A stretch of 64,000 nt of DNA from Bacteroidales bacterium (lineage in GTDB: Bacteria; Bacteroidota; Bacteroidia; Bacteroidales; JAADGE01), in assembly GCA_021108035.1 (NCBI GenBank), contig JAIORQ010000070.1, positions 1 through 64,000 on the forward strand. Direction: 5' to 3'. A model generated the notes under the pieces. That model worked only from the letters and a program-made list of their open reading frames with translations. It searched no databases and was not told the DNA's origin. The position numbers and the translations under genes are program-made. Shown piece by piece: positions 10,396 to 18,872 of this stretch (the first letter of the stretch is position 1; each line of letters begins with the position of its first letter).

Positions 10396-11592
10396 ATGAT
10401 TTATACTTCAAAAAGGATAAAGCGAATATCTGTATCACAAACTCTTGAGATGGCAAAACGAAGCAGCGAATTAAGAGAAAAGGGTATTGACATTATAGAT
10501 ATGAGTGTAGGACAACCGGACTTCCCTACTCCTGCACATATTAAACAAGCAGCAAAAGAAGCTATTGATAAAAACTATACATTCTATACACCTGTACCGG
10601 GATATTCAGATTTAAGACAAGCTATTGTAGATAAATTAAAACGAGAAAATAATCTTGATTACACAAAGGATCAGATTGTTGTTTCAAACGGAGCAAAACA
10701 AGCATTAGCAAATACAATTCTTACCTTAATAAACAAAGGAGATGAAATTTTGGTTCCTACACCATATTGGGTTAGTTATGCAGAATTGGTCAATTTAGCA
10801 GAAGGAAAAAAGAAATTAATAAAAACTGATATTTCAACTCATTATAAAGTTACTGCCGAACAAATTGAGAAAGCAATAACAAAAAAAACAAAAATCCTTG
10901 TTTACAGCTCTCCTTCAAATCCTGCCGGCAGTATCTATTCAAAAGAAGAATTGTCTGCAATTGCAGATGTTATCAAAAAACACGAAGATATTTACATAAT
11001 TTCTGATGAAATCTATGAACATATAAATTTTGTAGGCAAACATGAAAGCATTGCACAATTTGAAGATATTAAAGACAGAGTAATTCTAATCAACGGTGTA
11101 TCAAAAGGATATGCAATGACCGGTTGGCGGCTGGGATATATGGCAGCACCAAAGTGGATTGCAGATTCATGTATCAAGCTGCAAGGACAATATACTTCCG
11201 GAGCAAGTTCAATTTCGCAGAAAGCTGCTCTTGCCGCTTTGAGCGGAGATAATATATATACCATGGGAATGAATCAAGCGTTTAAAGAAAGAAGAGATTT
11301 AATCGTTTCGTTAATGCAGGATATTCCCGGGTTTAAGACATATATTCCCGAAGGTGCTTTTTACATATTCCCTGAAGTAAAAGAATACTTCGGAAAGATC
11401 AATAATTACATAAATATCAAAAATTCATCAGATTTAAGTATGTATTTATTGAATGAAGCACATGTAGCTACTGTTCCCGGAACTGCTTTCGGAAATCCGA
11501 ACAGTATAAGATTTTCTTTTGCAATAGGTAAAGATAAAATTACTTTAGCAATGGAACGAATAAAAAAAGCTCTTGATACTCTTTCAAACTAA
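10396..11592 (+). CDS. PLP-dependent aspartate/aromatic aminotransferase (class I)
   Basis: This 398-residue fold-type I aminotransferase shows the classical set: N175 (SSPSNPAG), D204 and Y207 (SDEIYEH), the PLP Schiff-base lysine K237 in NGVSKGYAMTGWRLGY, R245, and the C-terminal substrate-carboxylate Arg in NSIRFSFA. Such enzymes move amino groups between aspartate or similar amino acids and 2-oxoglutarate; the exact donor cannot be fixed from sequence. The downstream lptC begins 25 nt later on the same strand, so they may share a transcript. Confidence 0.93.
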   Translation: MIYTSKRIKRISVSQTLEMAKRSSELREKGIDIIDMSVGQPDFPTPAHIKQAAKEAIDKNYTFYTPVPGYSDLRQAIVDKLKRENNLDYTKDQIVVSNGAKQALANTILTLINKGDEILVPTPYWVSYAELVNLAEGKKKLIKTDISTHYKVTAEQIEKAITKKTKILVYSSPSNPAGSIYSKEELSAIADVIKKHEDIYIISDEIYEHINFVGKHESIAQFEDIKDRVILINGVSKGYAMTGWRLGYMAAPKWIADSCIKLQGQYTSGASSISQKAALAALSGDNIYTMGMNQAFKERRDLIVSLMQDIPGFKTYIPEGAFYIFPEVKEYFGKINNYINIKNSSDLSMYLLNEAHVATVPGTAFGNPNSIRFSFAIGKDKITLAMERIKKALDTLSN

Positions 11593-11617
11593 AATAAGCA
11601 AAATAACTTTTATATTT

Positions 11618-12220
11618 ATGCTCAAATCACAAAATTTATATAAGGTGTTTTTTTTATTATTAATCCTTACAACATTTTCTTGTGAGAATGATTTGGATGA
11701 AATAAGAGCATTAGAAAACAAAGAAGAATTACCGGATATAACTGTTATAGATCTGCATTCAGAATACAGCATTAATGCCAAAACACAAATTAAATTAATA
11801 ACTCCTCTTGCTTACAAATATACAAGCAAAGATAATGAACATACTTTGTTTCCGGAAGGAATTGATTTAAAGTTTTACGACAAAAATAAAAAGCTTCGTT
11901 CAAGTTTAACAGCAGACTACAGTGTTTACTATGAAAATAAAGGTTTTGCAAAAGCAAAAGGTAATGTTATATTAACTAATATCAACGAAAGCGTATTAAA
12001 AACCGAAGAGCTTTTTATTGACGAAAAAGAAGAAAAAATATATTCAGTGAAGTCTGTAAATATTACAGATAAAGACGGTTTTGAAATTACAGGAAAAGGA
12101 GGCTTTGAATCGAATTTGGATTTTACTGTTTATAAATTCACTGATGTTACAGGGAAAAAAATAATTAACGAAGAAGAAGATGAACTTCTGACAGGCGATA
12201 AAACCGGAAAACAAAGATAG
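11618..12220 (+). CDS. lptC: LPS export periplasmic protein LptC
   Basis: This 200-residue lipoprotein-type LptC has a hydrophobic N-terminus ending in a lipobox-like TTFSC, and a single OstA/LptC-like beta-jellyroll (about 45-180) with the characteristic YKYTSKDNEHTLFPEGIDL stretch and the progression LTADYSVYYENKGFAKAKG. LptC joins the LptBFG transporter to LptA and carries lipopolysaccharide across the periplasm. I chose ATG 11618 because it gives a compact signal peptide; an upstream start at 11573 would overlap the aminotransferase by 20 nt. Confidence 0.85.
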   Translation: MLKSQNLYKVFFLLLILTTFSCENDLDEIRALENKEELPDITVIDLHSEYSINAKTQIKLITPLAYKYTSKDNEHTLFPEGIDLKFYDKNKKLRSSLTADYSVYYENKGFAKAKGNVILTNINESVLKTEELFIDEKEEKIYSVKSVNITDKDGFEITGKGGFESNLDFTVYKFTDVTGKKIINEEEDELLTGDKTGKQR

Positions 12221-12233
12221 AATTATAATTAGG

Positions 12234-12325
12234 GGTTCTACTACAATTTTGTGGAACATTAACTAATGCTATAATGCTTAAATGATATAATAAAATTAAT
12301 TATCCGGTAAAAAAACAGTAGAACC
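12234..12325. repeat. Short inverted repeat between lptC and lolD
   Basis: GGTTCTACT at 12234-12242 is repeated in inverted orientation at 12317-12325 and ends just before the lolD start. It may fold as a leader structure or be a minor relic; no function is evident. Confidence 0.4.
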
Positions 12326-12335
12326 GTATTGAGAA

Positions 12336-12989
12336 ATGATAAAAATTGAAAATATTAGCAAATCTTTTGATAATCTGAAGGTTTTAAAAAGCATTGATCT
12401 TGAAATAAATAAAGGTGAAATTGTTTCTGTTGTAGGACCCAGCGGAGCAGGAAAGACAACATTATTGCAGATTATAGGAACATTAATGCCGGCTGATACC
12501 GGAAAGATATCAATAAATATGACTGATATCACTCAATTAAAGCAAAAAAAACTTTCAAAATTCAGAAATGAAAATATCGGATTTGTTTTTCAATTTCATC
12601 ATCTGTTACCTGAATTTACTGCTCTTGAAAATATTTGTATGCCTGCTTTTATCAGAGGTAAAAACAAAAAAGAAATCATCAAATCTGCAAATGAACTTCT
12701 TACTTTTTTAAACCTTTCAGATCGGGCAGATCATAAACCGGGTGAAATGTCGGGCGGAGAACAGCAAAGAGTTGCAGTTGCAAGAGCTTTGATTAACAAT
12801 CCCTGTATTATTCTTGCTGATGAACCTTCAGGCAATCTTGATACAGAAAATAAACATGCTCTTCATAAACTTTTCTTCTCATTAAGAGATAATTATAACC
12901 AAACATTTGTTATTGTTACACATAATGATAAATTAGCCCAAATGTCAGACAGAATTATCAGATTAAAAGACGGGATAGTTGAAAAGTAA
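12336..12989 (+). CDS. lolD: Lipoprotein-releasing ABC transporter ATPase LolD-like
   Basis: This 217-residue ABC ATPase has Walker A GPSGAGKT (34-41), Q-loop in [12 protein letters not shown], signature MSGGEQQR, Walker [13 protein letters not shown] and the switch His in [10 protein letters not shown]. The [13 protein letters not shown] segment is typical of the LolD/MacB group. It would power LolC/E-type membrane partners that release lipoproteins for outer-membrane transport, but those genes are not adjacent. A role in another MacB-like system cannot be excluded. Confidence 0.85.
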   Translation: MIKIENISKSFDNLKVLKSIDLEINKGEIVSVVGPSGAGKTTLLQIIGTLMPADTGKISINMTDITQLKQKKLSKFRNENIGFVFQFHHLLPEFTALENICMPAFIRGKNKKEIIKSANELLTFLNLSDRADHKPGEMSGGEQQRVAVARALINNPCIILADEPSGNLDTENKHALHKLFFSLRDNYNQTFVIVTHNDKLAQMSDRIIRLKDGIVEK

Positions 12990-13064
12990 ACTTTCATTAA
13001 CAAAAAAAGAGACGAGTATAATCTTAATTGAGTGCTTTTTAGACTTTAATAAACACTTCATGCA

Positions 13065-13223
13065 CTATGTTTTTTTATACATTGTTGGGTGTAGTGTTAA
13101 TTTTTTCCTAAAATATTCTTTCAATTCTTCAGAAGTTAAATCCTGAATTTCAAGATTAATTTTATCTCTAATTTCTCGCAGTATTTTAACCGGTGATTTT
13201 TTATTTTCTTCCTTATTCTTCAT
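13065..13223 (-). CDS. Small antitoxin-like partner of the PIN toxin
   Basis: This 52-residue protein starts at an ATG that overlaps the end of the PIN gene by 11 nt, so translation is coupled. The sequence has a basic N-terminus, then LREIRDKINLEIQDLTSEEL and EYFRKKL. Short proteins with this REIRDxIxxEIxxLTxEE pattern commonly accompany PIN-domain genes in Bacteroidota and Cyanobacteria. From context I infer it is the cognate antitoxin, in a toxin-first order. It is too short for automatic gene calling and easily missed. Confidence 0.65.
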   Translation of the reverse strand: MKNKEENKKSPVKILREIRDKINLEIQDLTSEELKEYFRKKLTLHPTMYKKT

Positions 13224-13734
13224 AGTCTAATATTTCTCTGGGTGTCCTAATATCAAGAATTTTATGCCCAAGTTTGTAATTCACAGAATTATATCCTCTA
13301 ATACGTTTAAAATTTACAATATGTTTGAAATTCCAACTTACCAATACATCCACATTGTTTAATGTTGCTATTGCGATATGAAAGCAATCTGCACGACTTG
13401 TTTTGCCGACAACTCCTTCCTTTATATACTGTTCTGCCAAATATATTGCCTGATCAGTAAGTGATACATATTCATTTGTAGAGTCCGGTATACGAATGGC
13501 AAGTTTTCTAACCTTTTCAGGAGCATTTTCAAGCTCCCCGTCTAACACTTCTGAAAATATCACTCTAAATTCTTGCTTAAATATTTTATCAAAGAGTGCT
13601 ATACTCCATTTTTCAAATTCAGGTTCAAAATATCCTCCAAATACAGATGTGTCTAAATATATTCTTACCATACTTCAAAGATACAACATTTTCTCTTTAT
13701 CGTCAAATATTGTTCTCCTACATTACACCCAACA
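13083..13734. repeat. 14-bp inverted repeat flanking the PIN module
   Basis: TGTTGGGTGTAGTG at 13083-13096 and CATTACACCCAACA at 13721-13734 are inverted copies with one mismatch. The left copy lies within the 3' end of the small antitoxin gene, the right copy upstream of the PIN start. The ends resemble the GTTRRRY/RYYYAAC cores of integron attC sites, but the rest of an attC site was not found. Confidence 0.65.
13213..13671 (-). CDS. PIN-domain toxin (VapC-like ribonuclease)
   Basis: This 152-residue PIN protein has the N-terminal strand IYLDTSVFGGYF (D7, first acidic ligand), a central acidic helix, and the C-terminal SRADCFHIAIATLNNVD with DVLVSWNFKHIVN, all usual for the family. PIN toxins are Mg2+-dependent RNases that cleave tRNA or other RNA. 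It forms a two-gene unit with the overlapping small gene at 13065-13223. The pair is flanked by a 14-bp inverted repeat (13083-13096 and 13721-13734), suggesting it arrived as a unit. Confidence 0.85.
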   Translation of the reverse strand: MVRIYLDTSVFGGYFEPEFEKWSIALFDKIFKQEFRVIFSEVLDGELENAPEKVRKLAIRIPDSTNEYVSLTDQAIYLAEQYIKEGVVGKTSRADCFHIAIATLNNVDVLVSWNFKHIVNFKRIRGYNSVNYKLGHKILDIRTPREILDYEE

Positions 13735-13770
13735 TGCAAATAAAATAGTTAATTGTATAAGAAAGTCATA

Positions 13771-16227
13771 CTATTGAAAAATCAATTTCCCGGTTTGTGT
13801 AAACCCATCAGTTTCAATTCGATATACATACAATCCATGTGGCACATTCGGACTCCATGCAGTTTGATAATCTCCGGCAGTTTGATTCTCATTGATTAAT
13901 GTTTGGATATGTCTTCCTGCTATATCATAAATTGATAAATTCACATAAGATTCATTTTCAATAAAATAACTAATCAAAACAGATTCCGAAAAAGGATTTG
14001 GAAATAATCGAATATTCTCAAGTTCATGTTCATTAACTGAACCCAAAATTGTATAGAATGTTAAAGTTTTCGTTTTAGAAATATTATTATTATCTGTAAC
14101 TATAAACTCAATATCCCATGAACTTGTCTCATCCGGAGCAATCCCTTCAAATAATCCGCTTGAAGTTATTTCCATACCGAAAGGATATGCACCTGAACTA
14201 AATTTATGTTGCGAATTACTCGGAGAATATGATCCGGAAATATCAGCAATCTTATAACTTCCGGAACCGTTTGAAATACCTGAAGCCCAGCTTAATCCTT
14301 CTGTAATATTATCACCGTAGTAAAACTTCATATCGCCGTTTGGAAATAAAGTAACTGCCGCATCAATATCAGCAGATTGATCTCCGTACAACGATGTTTT
14401 CCACCTGAAAGTCGCACTGTTTTCATCACCTTCATAAAATAAACCGTCATTATCTTCAGGGAATATCATAAGGTCTGAAGCAAATACACCTATAATTTTA
14501 GTTCCCATAATTGCTTCTTCAGTTCTCAAATATTCAAATCCTTCTTCAAATAATAAAGAACCGTCAGTACTTACAGTAAATTCATTATATAGTTCACCGT
14601 AAAAAGGAAAATCAAAATCTATAGATTGAACAACATATCCGTCATCATTATCATTCGGGGTTAATTGATTTGAACTTATTGAAGGATAGGATTCATTAAT
14701 CGTTTCTTCATTATAAGAAATAATTACATTCCAATTGTACGGTTCTGAACCTCCTTCAGCTTCCAATTGAAATGAAAAGTATTCACTTACTGCCGCTTCG
14801 GGAATTGATTGTGTGGTAATTTCAGGTGCCTCAAATTCTATCTGTGCAATTACTGATAATTGAGTAAGGTCATTATTTACAATCGAAACATTATGAGATG
14901 AACAAATATATTCATTACCTTCATTATCAACTATTGAAAAGTCATATATCATTCCTGTCCCGCTTGAATACGGATCATCTTCTGTAACTTGAAGAAAAAA
15001 TACAGCATTCTCACCACTTGTAATATGATTTAATAAAGGTGTAATATCCGTAGTAAATTCAATAGGCAAAGAAGATGTTCCTCTCATATCATAATCACCG
15101 CCTTGCTTATTAAACATAGGAAAATTCAATACATATTCGGGAGAAGTATCGGTAATATCTTCTGAAATACCTGCTGAAACTTTAATTTTGTTCCTTGAAT
15201 TATGTTCCGCTTTTACTTTCAATAACAATTGTGGTGTTTGTGTCTCTTTCACATTAATTCCGTAAACTTTATTTGCATGAATTCCTCCGTTTTCAACAGA
15301 TTCCGCGAGTAATTTATACATAACATATGCTTTTCCGTCACCCATCCATGAAGTCCCCCAAGAATTTACCATAATTAATGCTCCTCTCTCCCAATCTTTC
15401 ATATCAACAACACCGTCACTGTTAATATCAACATCATTTGTAATATTGCCGTCATTACTATAATCATACTCAATGTTATCATCCCAACCGACAAAAGTCA
15501 TTGCATGATTTATCGGATTTCCCCAACTGATAATTTTATCACCGGATGTTTGATAATTATCATTAGAAATCCCGGCAGCAAAATTTACAATACTACCTAT
15601 ATCAGCACCATCCAAATGATCATACATCCAATATTTTAAAGTCTCTAAACCTTCAGGCGTTCCCACATTTATCGAAAAAATTTCACTTACTCTGTTATCT
15701 GTACCTGAAATATAATCATCATATCCGCTCATCCAGTATTTATCAGACTCGCTGTTTGTTAATCCTCCGTATGTTGCTACTGTAGGGCATCCGCTTGCTT
15801 TAATAATTTCCCATCCGTCTTGCATCCATGAGCCGTTTGCTCCGCTTCCGCCGTTAAGGAAATTATATGTATAATGCGAAGGAAATTGATTTGACGAAAT
15901 ATTTGCAGAAGTTTCTCTAATTCTGTTAATTTCATATGTAAAAAGATACGCTGTGCCGCTTGCTTGTGCACAAGAACCGTGTGTTTGGCTGAATATCGGC
16001 CTGAAATATTGAGTAGTACTGTTATCTAATGAACTCGGCAAATCTTTGGTATTATACTCTTCAGGAAAAGTTAATACAGGAATTTTATTGATTTCTTCTT
16101 GTGAAGGCACTCTTAAACCTCCAACAATCCAAGGCTCTCCGTTTTTATCAGGATTAACATTTATAATTTGAGCATTACTGATAAAAACACTTAATATAAA
16201 TACGCCGGATAATAAAAAATTTCTCAT
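13771..16227 (-). CDS. Secreted C1A (papain-like) cysteine protease with T9SS sorting domain
   Basis: The 818-residue protein starts at the ATG at 16227, giving signal peptide MRNFLLSGVFILSVFISNAQ. The peptidase domain covers about 60-330 with oxyanion Gln81 and catalytic Cys86 in SQTHGSCAQASG, His241 in NPINHAMTFVGW and Asn288 in VNSWGTSW. An EF-hand/dockerin-like DINSDGVVDMKDWE loop (267-280) sits just before the Asn. Beta-rich domains follow, and residues about 735-818 form a type A T9SS sorting domain (LFPNPFSE, SIYDIAGR, GLYVYRIE). It is therefore secreted by the type IX system and attached at or shed from the surface. Substrate unknown. Confidence 0.92.
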   Translation of the reverse strand: MRNFLLSGVFILSVFISNAQIINVNPDKNGEPWIVGGLRVPSQEEINKIPVLTFPEEYNTKDLPSSLDNSTTQYFRPIFSQTHGSCAQASGTAYLFTYEINRIRETSANISSNQFPSHYTYNFLNGGSGANGSWMQDGWEIIKASGCPTVATYGGLTNSESDKYWMSGYDDYISGTDNRVSEIFSINVGTPEGLETLKYWMYDHLDGADIGSIVNFAAGISNDNYQTSGDKIISWGNPINHAMTFVGWDDNIEYDYSNDGNITNDVDINSDGVVDMKDWERGALIMVNSWGTSWMGDGKAYVMYKLLAESVENGGIHANKVYGINVKETQTPQLLLKVKAEHNSRNKIKVSAGISEDITDTSPEYVLNFPMFNKQGGDYDMRGTSSLPIEFTTDITPLLNHITSGENAVFFLQVTEDDPYSSGTGMIYDFSIVDNEGNEYICSSHNVSIVNNDLTQLSVIAQIEFEAPEITTQSIPEAAVSEYFSFQLEAEGGSEPYNWNVIISYNEETINESYPSISSNQLTPNDNDDGYVVQSIDFDFPFYGELYNEFTVSTDGSLLFEEGFEYLRTEEAIMGTKIIGVFASDLMIFPEDNDGLFYEGDENSATFRWKTSLYGDQSADIDAAVTLFPNGDMKFYYGDNITEGLSWASGISNGSGSYKIADISGSYSPSNSQHKFSSGAYPFGMEITSSGLFEGIAPDETSSWDIEFIVTDNNNISKTKTLTFYTILGSVNEHELENIRLFPNPFSESVLISYFIENESYVNLSIYDIAGRHIQTLINENQTAGDYQTAWSPNVPHGLYVYRIETDGFTQTGKLIFQ

Positions 16228-16260
16228 GATTTTGTTTTTTAAATAGATAACAAAGTTATT

Positions 16261-16403
16261 AAAAGTTGCATAAAAATCATATTTTTGCAAAATTATAAAG
16301 CAAGATTAATGTTAACATATATTGCTTTAAAAGAATTTGACTCGAAAGATCCTGTTAAATATGATTTGGTTTAGGTGTGTTTGAAGTATTCGGTGAAATT
16401 TAG
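16261..16403 (+). pseudogene. Possible C-terminal remnant of a DUF2400/TIGR02757-family gene
   Basis: One frame reads LTYIALKEFDSKDPVKYD and then a second frame reads FGLGVFEVFGEI before a stop. Together they resemble the C-terminal signature of TIGR02757 proteins (a DPVKYDFALFGLGV-type ending, from recall). The frame change at about 16365 and the absence of the rest of the gene indicate decay. No promoter or start is present. The identification rests on one short motif, so it is tentative. Confidence 0.4.
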
Positions 16404-16912
16404 AAATAATCAAGCGGATTCAAATAAAACATCTTTTTCCACCCTTGCCTGTCACCGTCAATTCTCCACGGATAAGGTATTAATGTAACAATTGAATAAT
16501 GCAAATGCGGAGATTTCCCGACAGCATTTCCGGAAGTTCCAACAGTTGCAATTATACTGCCTCTTTCAGCATACCTGAAACTCCTTATTTTTATTTCTTT
16601 GATATGAGCATAATAATGCAAACGCCATTTTGGTCCTAATACCAAAATTACATTTCCGCCTCTGCCGACTTCTCCAGTATAAAGTACAATTCCGTTTGTT
16701 GAAGATAAAACATTAGTCCCTTCTCTTGCAAATATATCCACACCTTTATGTGTTACCGATTTACCCCATGGGTAATACCAAAATGTCTCGGGATGCCAAT
16801 CATTTTGCGTAGCTTTTTCTACAGGAATAATAATATTTTGAGGTATCAGCAGACCCAATATGGATATTACAACAAAAGCAAAAAACAATTTTCGAATTCT
16901 TTTTCTTTTCAT
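16400..16912 (-). CDS. M23-family metallopeptidase (LytM), short single-domain form
   Basis: This 170-residue protein has an N-terminal membrane anchor (about 9-27) and one LytM domain. Zn ligands are H55 and D59 (THKGVDI), catalytic H103 (YYAH) and H136/H138 (SPHLHYS). M23 enzymes cut peptidoglycan cross-links. It stands alone and is distinct from the larger M23 protein next to mreB at 56999-57976. The active-site set is complete, so activity is expected rather than a LytM scaffold role. Confidence 0.88.
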   Translation of the reverse strand: MKRKRIRKLFFAFVVISILGLLIPQNIIIPVEKATQNDWHPETFWYYPWGKSVTHKGVDIFAREGTNVLSSTNGIVLYTGEVGRGGNVILVLGPKWRLHYYAHIKEIKIRSFRYAERGSIIATVGTSGNAVGKSPHLHYSIVTLIPYPWRIDGDRQGWKKMFYLNPLDYF

Positions 16913-17025
16913 ATGTTAATATTTATAATTTTTATAGGTCATATATCAATTTTTTATAAATTATTAATTTGTTTTTCTTAAATTAGCAAATATAAAAAAT
17001 ATCAATTCTTATTCATAAATATTGA

Positions 17026-17682
17026 TTTGAAATATCTGTTTACATTCCTGTTAAAATTGCAGAAAAAAGCAATTCTCTGAAATATCCGGCTGAATTATAT
17101 TTAATTCTTTCAAGAAACTATATTGATATGCATCAATATAAATCGGCATATAATTATTTAAGTAAATATCACACAATAACAGATTCTTTGTTTACACTTG
17201 AAAAAAATAAACAGATTAATGAAATAAAAACCAAATATGAAACAGAAAAAAAGATAAAAGAACAAAATATAAACCCTAAAGAAAGATATAACATCAAGGA
17301 TAAATATACTGATTCTCAATTAGATAAAAAACACAAAAAGGACCTGATTGAGGACATAGTACTTTTAATGGAAGAAGAGAAATTTTTTCTGAATTCACAA
17401 TTTACAATAACTGATTTTGCAAAAGAATTAAAAACCAACAGATACTATATTTCTCAAATTATTAATGACCACTTTAATACAAAATTTAATAATTTTGTAA
17501 ATGAATACAGAGTAAAAGAAGCAAGAAAATTATTGATAAGTGATGAATATAAAAATTTCTCAATTGAAGGAATAGCCTCAACAGTCGGATTTCATTCCAA
17601 AGCAACTTTTAATACCGCATTTAAAAAATTTACCGGAGTTACTCCTTCTTTTTTTCAAAAAAACAGTAAAAATTTAGCGTAG
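17026..17682 (+). pseudogene. N-terminally truncated TPR/AraC-type transcriptional regulator
   Basis: From the TGA at 17023-17025 an open frame continues through the end of a TPR segment (VKIAEKSNSLKYPAELYLI), a coiled coil and a complete AraC-type HTH pair (about the last 100 residues: FTITDFAKELKTNRYYISQI and GIASTVGFHSKATFNTAFKK). In intact Bacteroidota homologues several TPR units, a signal segment and a membrane helix precede these parts. Here the sensory N-terminus and the membrane helix between TPR and HTH are missing. A 184-residue product from ATG 17128 remains possible, but I regard the locus as a remnant. Confidence 0.65.
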
Positions 17683-17691
17683 CAAAACTAT

Positions 17692-17710
17692 CTGCCTGTC
17701 GGCAGACAGG
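17692..17710. repeat. CTGCC-type palindromic repeat
   Basis: CTGCCTGTCGGCAGACAGG can form a CCTGTC/GACAGG hairpin with loop GGCA. It lies just after the AraC-type remnant and is related to the copies at 8807-8822 and 60805-60837. Confidence 0.65.
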
Positions 17711-17768
17711 TCATACAGGCAAACATATTATTGAGTATTGCTGAATTGCTACATTGTTAAAACTTTGT

Positions 17769-18845
17769 TTATTTCAGTAACATATTGGCAGCAAAATAAG
17801 GACTTATTTCACCCTTAAGAAGTTTTTTTTCAAGTTCTTTCAAGTTCAGTTTTGTATCTTTATTATCATAAAATCTGTTTTTTATTTCCTCATTAATCAT
17901 TTCATACATTCTGAACTTTGATTGTTCGTTTCTTTTTTTTGTAAAGAAATTGCAACCTTGTGTATATTCAATATAATCAGTTATTATATTCCAAACATCT
18001 TCAATTCCGACACCGGTGAGAGCTGAAGCTGTCAATACTTTCGGAATCCATCCTGATTCAGCAGGCGGGAATAAATGCAAAGCATTTTGATATTCTGCTT
18101 TTGCTCTGTTAGCTTTGGAAATATTATCACTTTCTGCCTTATTAATAACAATTGCATCAGCCATCTCCATAATGCCGCGTTTTATTCCTTGCAATTCATC
18201 TCCTGCTCCGGCAAGCATCAGTAACAAAAAGAAATCTACCATAGAATGAACAGCAATTTCAGATTGGCCTACTCCTACTGTTTCAACAAAAATTGTATTG
18301 AATCCGGCAGCCTCACAAAGAATAATTGTTTCAGCCGTTTTACGTGCAACACCGCCCAATGAACCGGCAGAAGGAGATGGTCTTATAAAAGCATTTTTGC
18401 TTGCACTTAATTGTTCCATACGAGTTTTATCTCCGAGAATGCTTCCGCCTGATCGTTCGCTCGACGGATCAATTGCAAGAACGGCAACTTTTTTCCCCTT
18501 GTTTATCAAGTTCATTCCCAATGCCTCGATAAAAGTACTTTTCCCGACACCGGGAACTCCCGTAAATCCGATTCTGACGGAATTCCCGCTGTGGGGCATA
18601 CATTTATTAATAATCTCTTGTGCTTTTATTCTGTGTTCATTTTTAGAACTTTCAATTAATGTAATTGCTCTGCCTAAATAAGTAATATTACCGGACAAAA
18701 TTTCTTTTAAAAATTGATCTGCCGGAATATCCTTTTTTTTGGCACCTTTAAACTTCGATACAGCATTTTCATCAAGTTGATTAACTTGTTCAACACCTTT
18801 CATTACGGAAAGAGCAGATTTCTTTTTTTTATCTTTAAGATTCAT
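17769..18845 (-). CDS. meaB: Methylmalonyl-CoA mutase-associated GTPase MeaB
   Basis: This 358-residue G3E-family GTPase has P-loop GVPGVGKST (96-104), IDPSSERSGGSILGDKTRM, the switch VETVGVGQSE and base-recognition NKAE. MeaB loads and protects adenosylcobalamin in methylmalonyl-CoA mutase, acting in propionate/succinate interconversion. The mutase genes are not in the window. The first about 89 codons have a decayed second copy at 20463-20729, separated from this gene by the AAA/PDDEXK gene. The N-terminus therefore may be a rebuilt version; the catalytic domain is intact. Confidence 0.93.
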   Translation of the reverse strand: MNLKDKKKKSALSVMKGVEQVNQLDENAVSKFKGAKKKDIPADQFLKEILSGNITYLGRAITLIESSKNEHRIKAQEIINKCMPHSGNSVRIGFTGVPGVGKSTFIEALGMNLINKGKKVAVLAIDPSSERSGGSILGDKTRMEQLSASKNAFIRPSPSAGSLGGVARKTAETIILCEAAGFNTIFVETVGVGQSEIAVHSMVDFFLLLMLAGAGDELQGIKRGIMEMADAIVINKAESDNISKANRAKAEYQNALHLFPPAESGWIPKVLTASALTGVGIEDVWNIITDYIEYTQGCNFFTKKRNEQSKFRMYEMINEEIKNRFYDNKDTKLNLKELEKKLLKGEISPYFAANMLLK

Positions 18846-18872
18846 TTTTTAACACACAAAAAATTATATTAT

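Noticed and set aside
13083-13734. Integron cassette with attC sites
   Set aside because: Only the GTTGGGT/ACCCAAC cores are present; no paired attC partner or integrase was seen within the expected distance.
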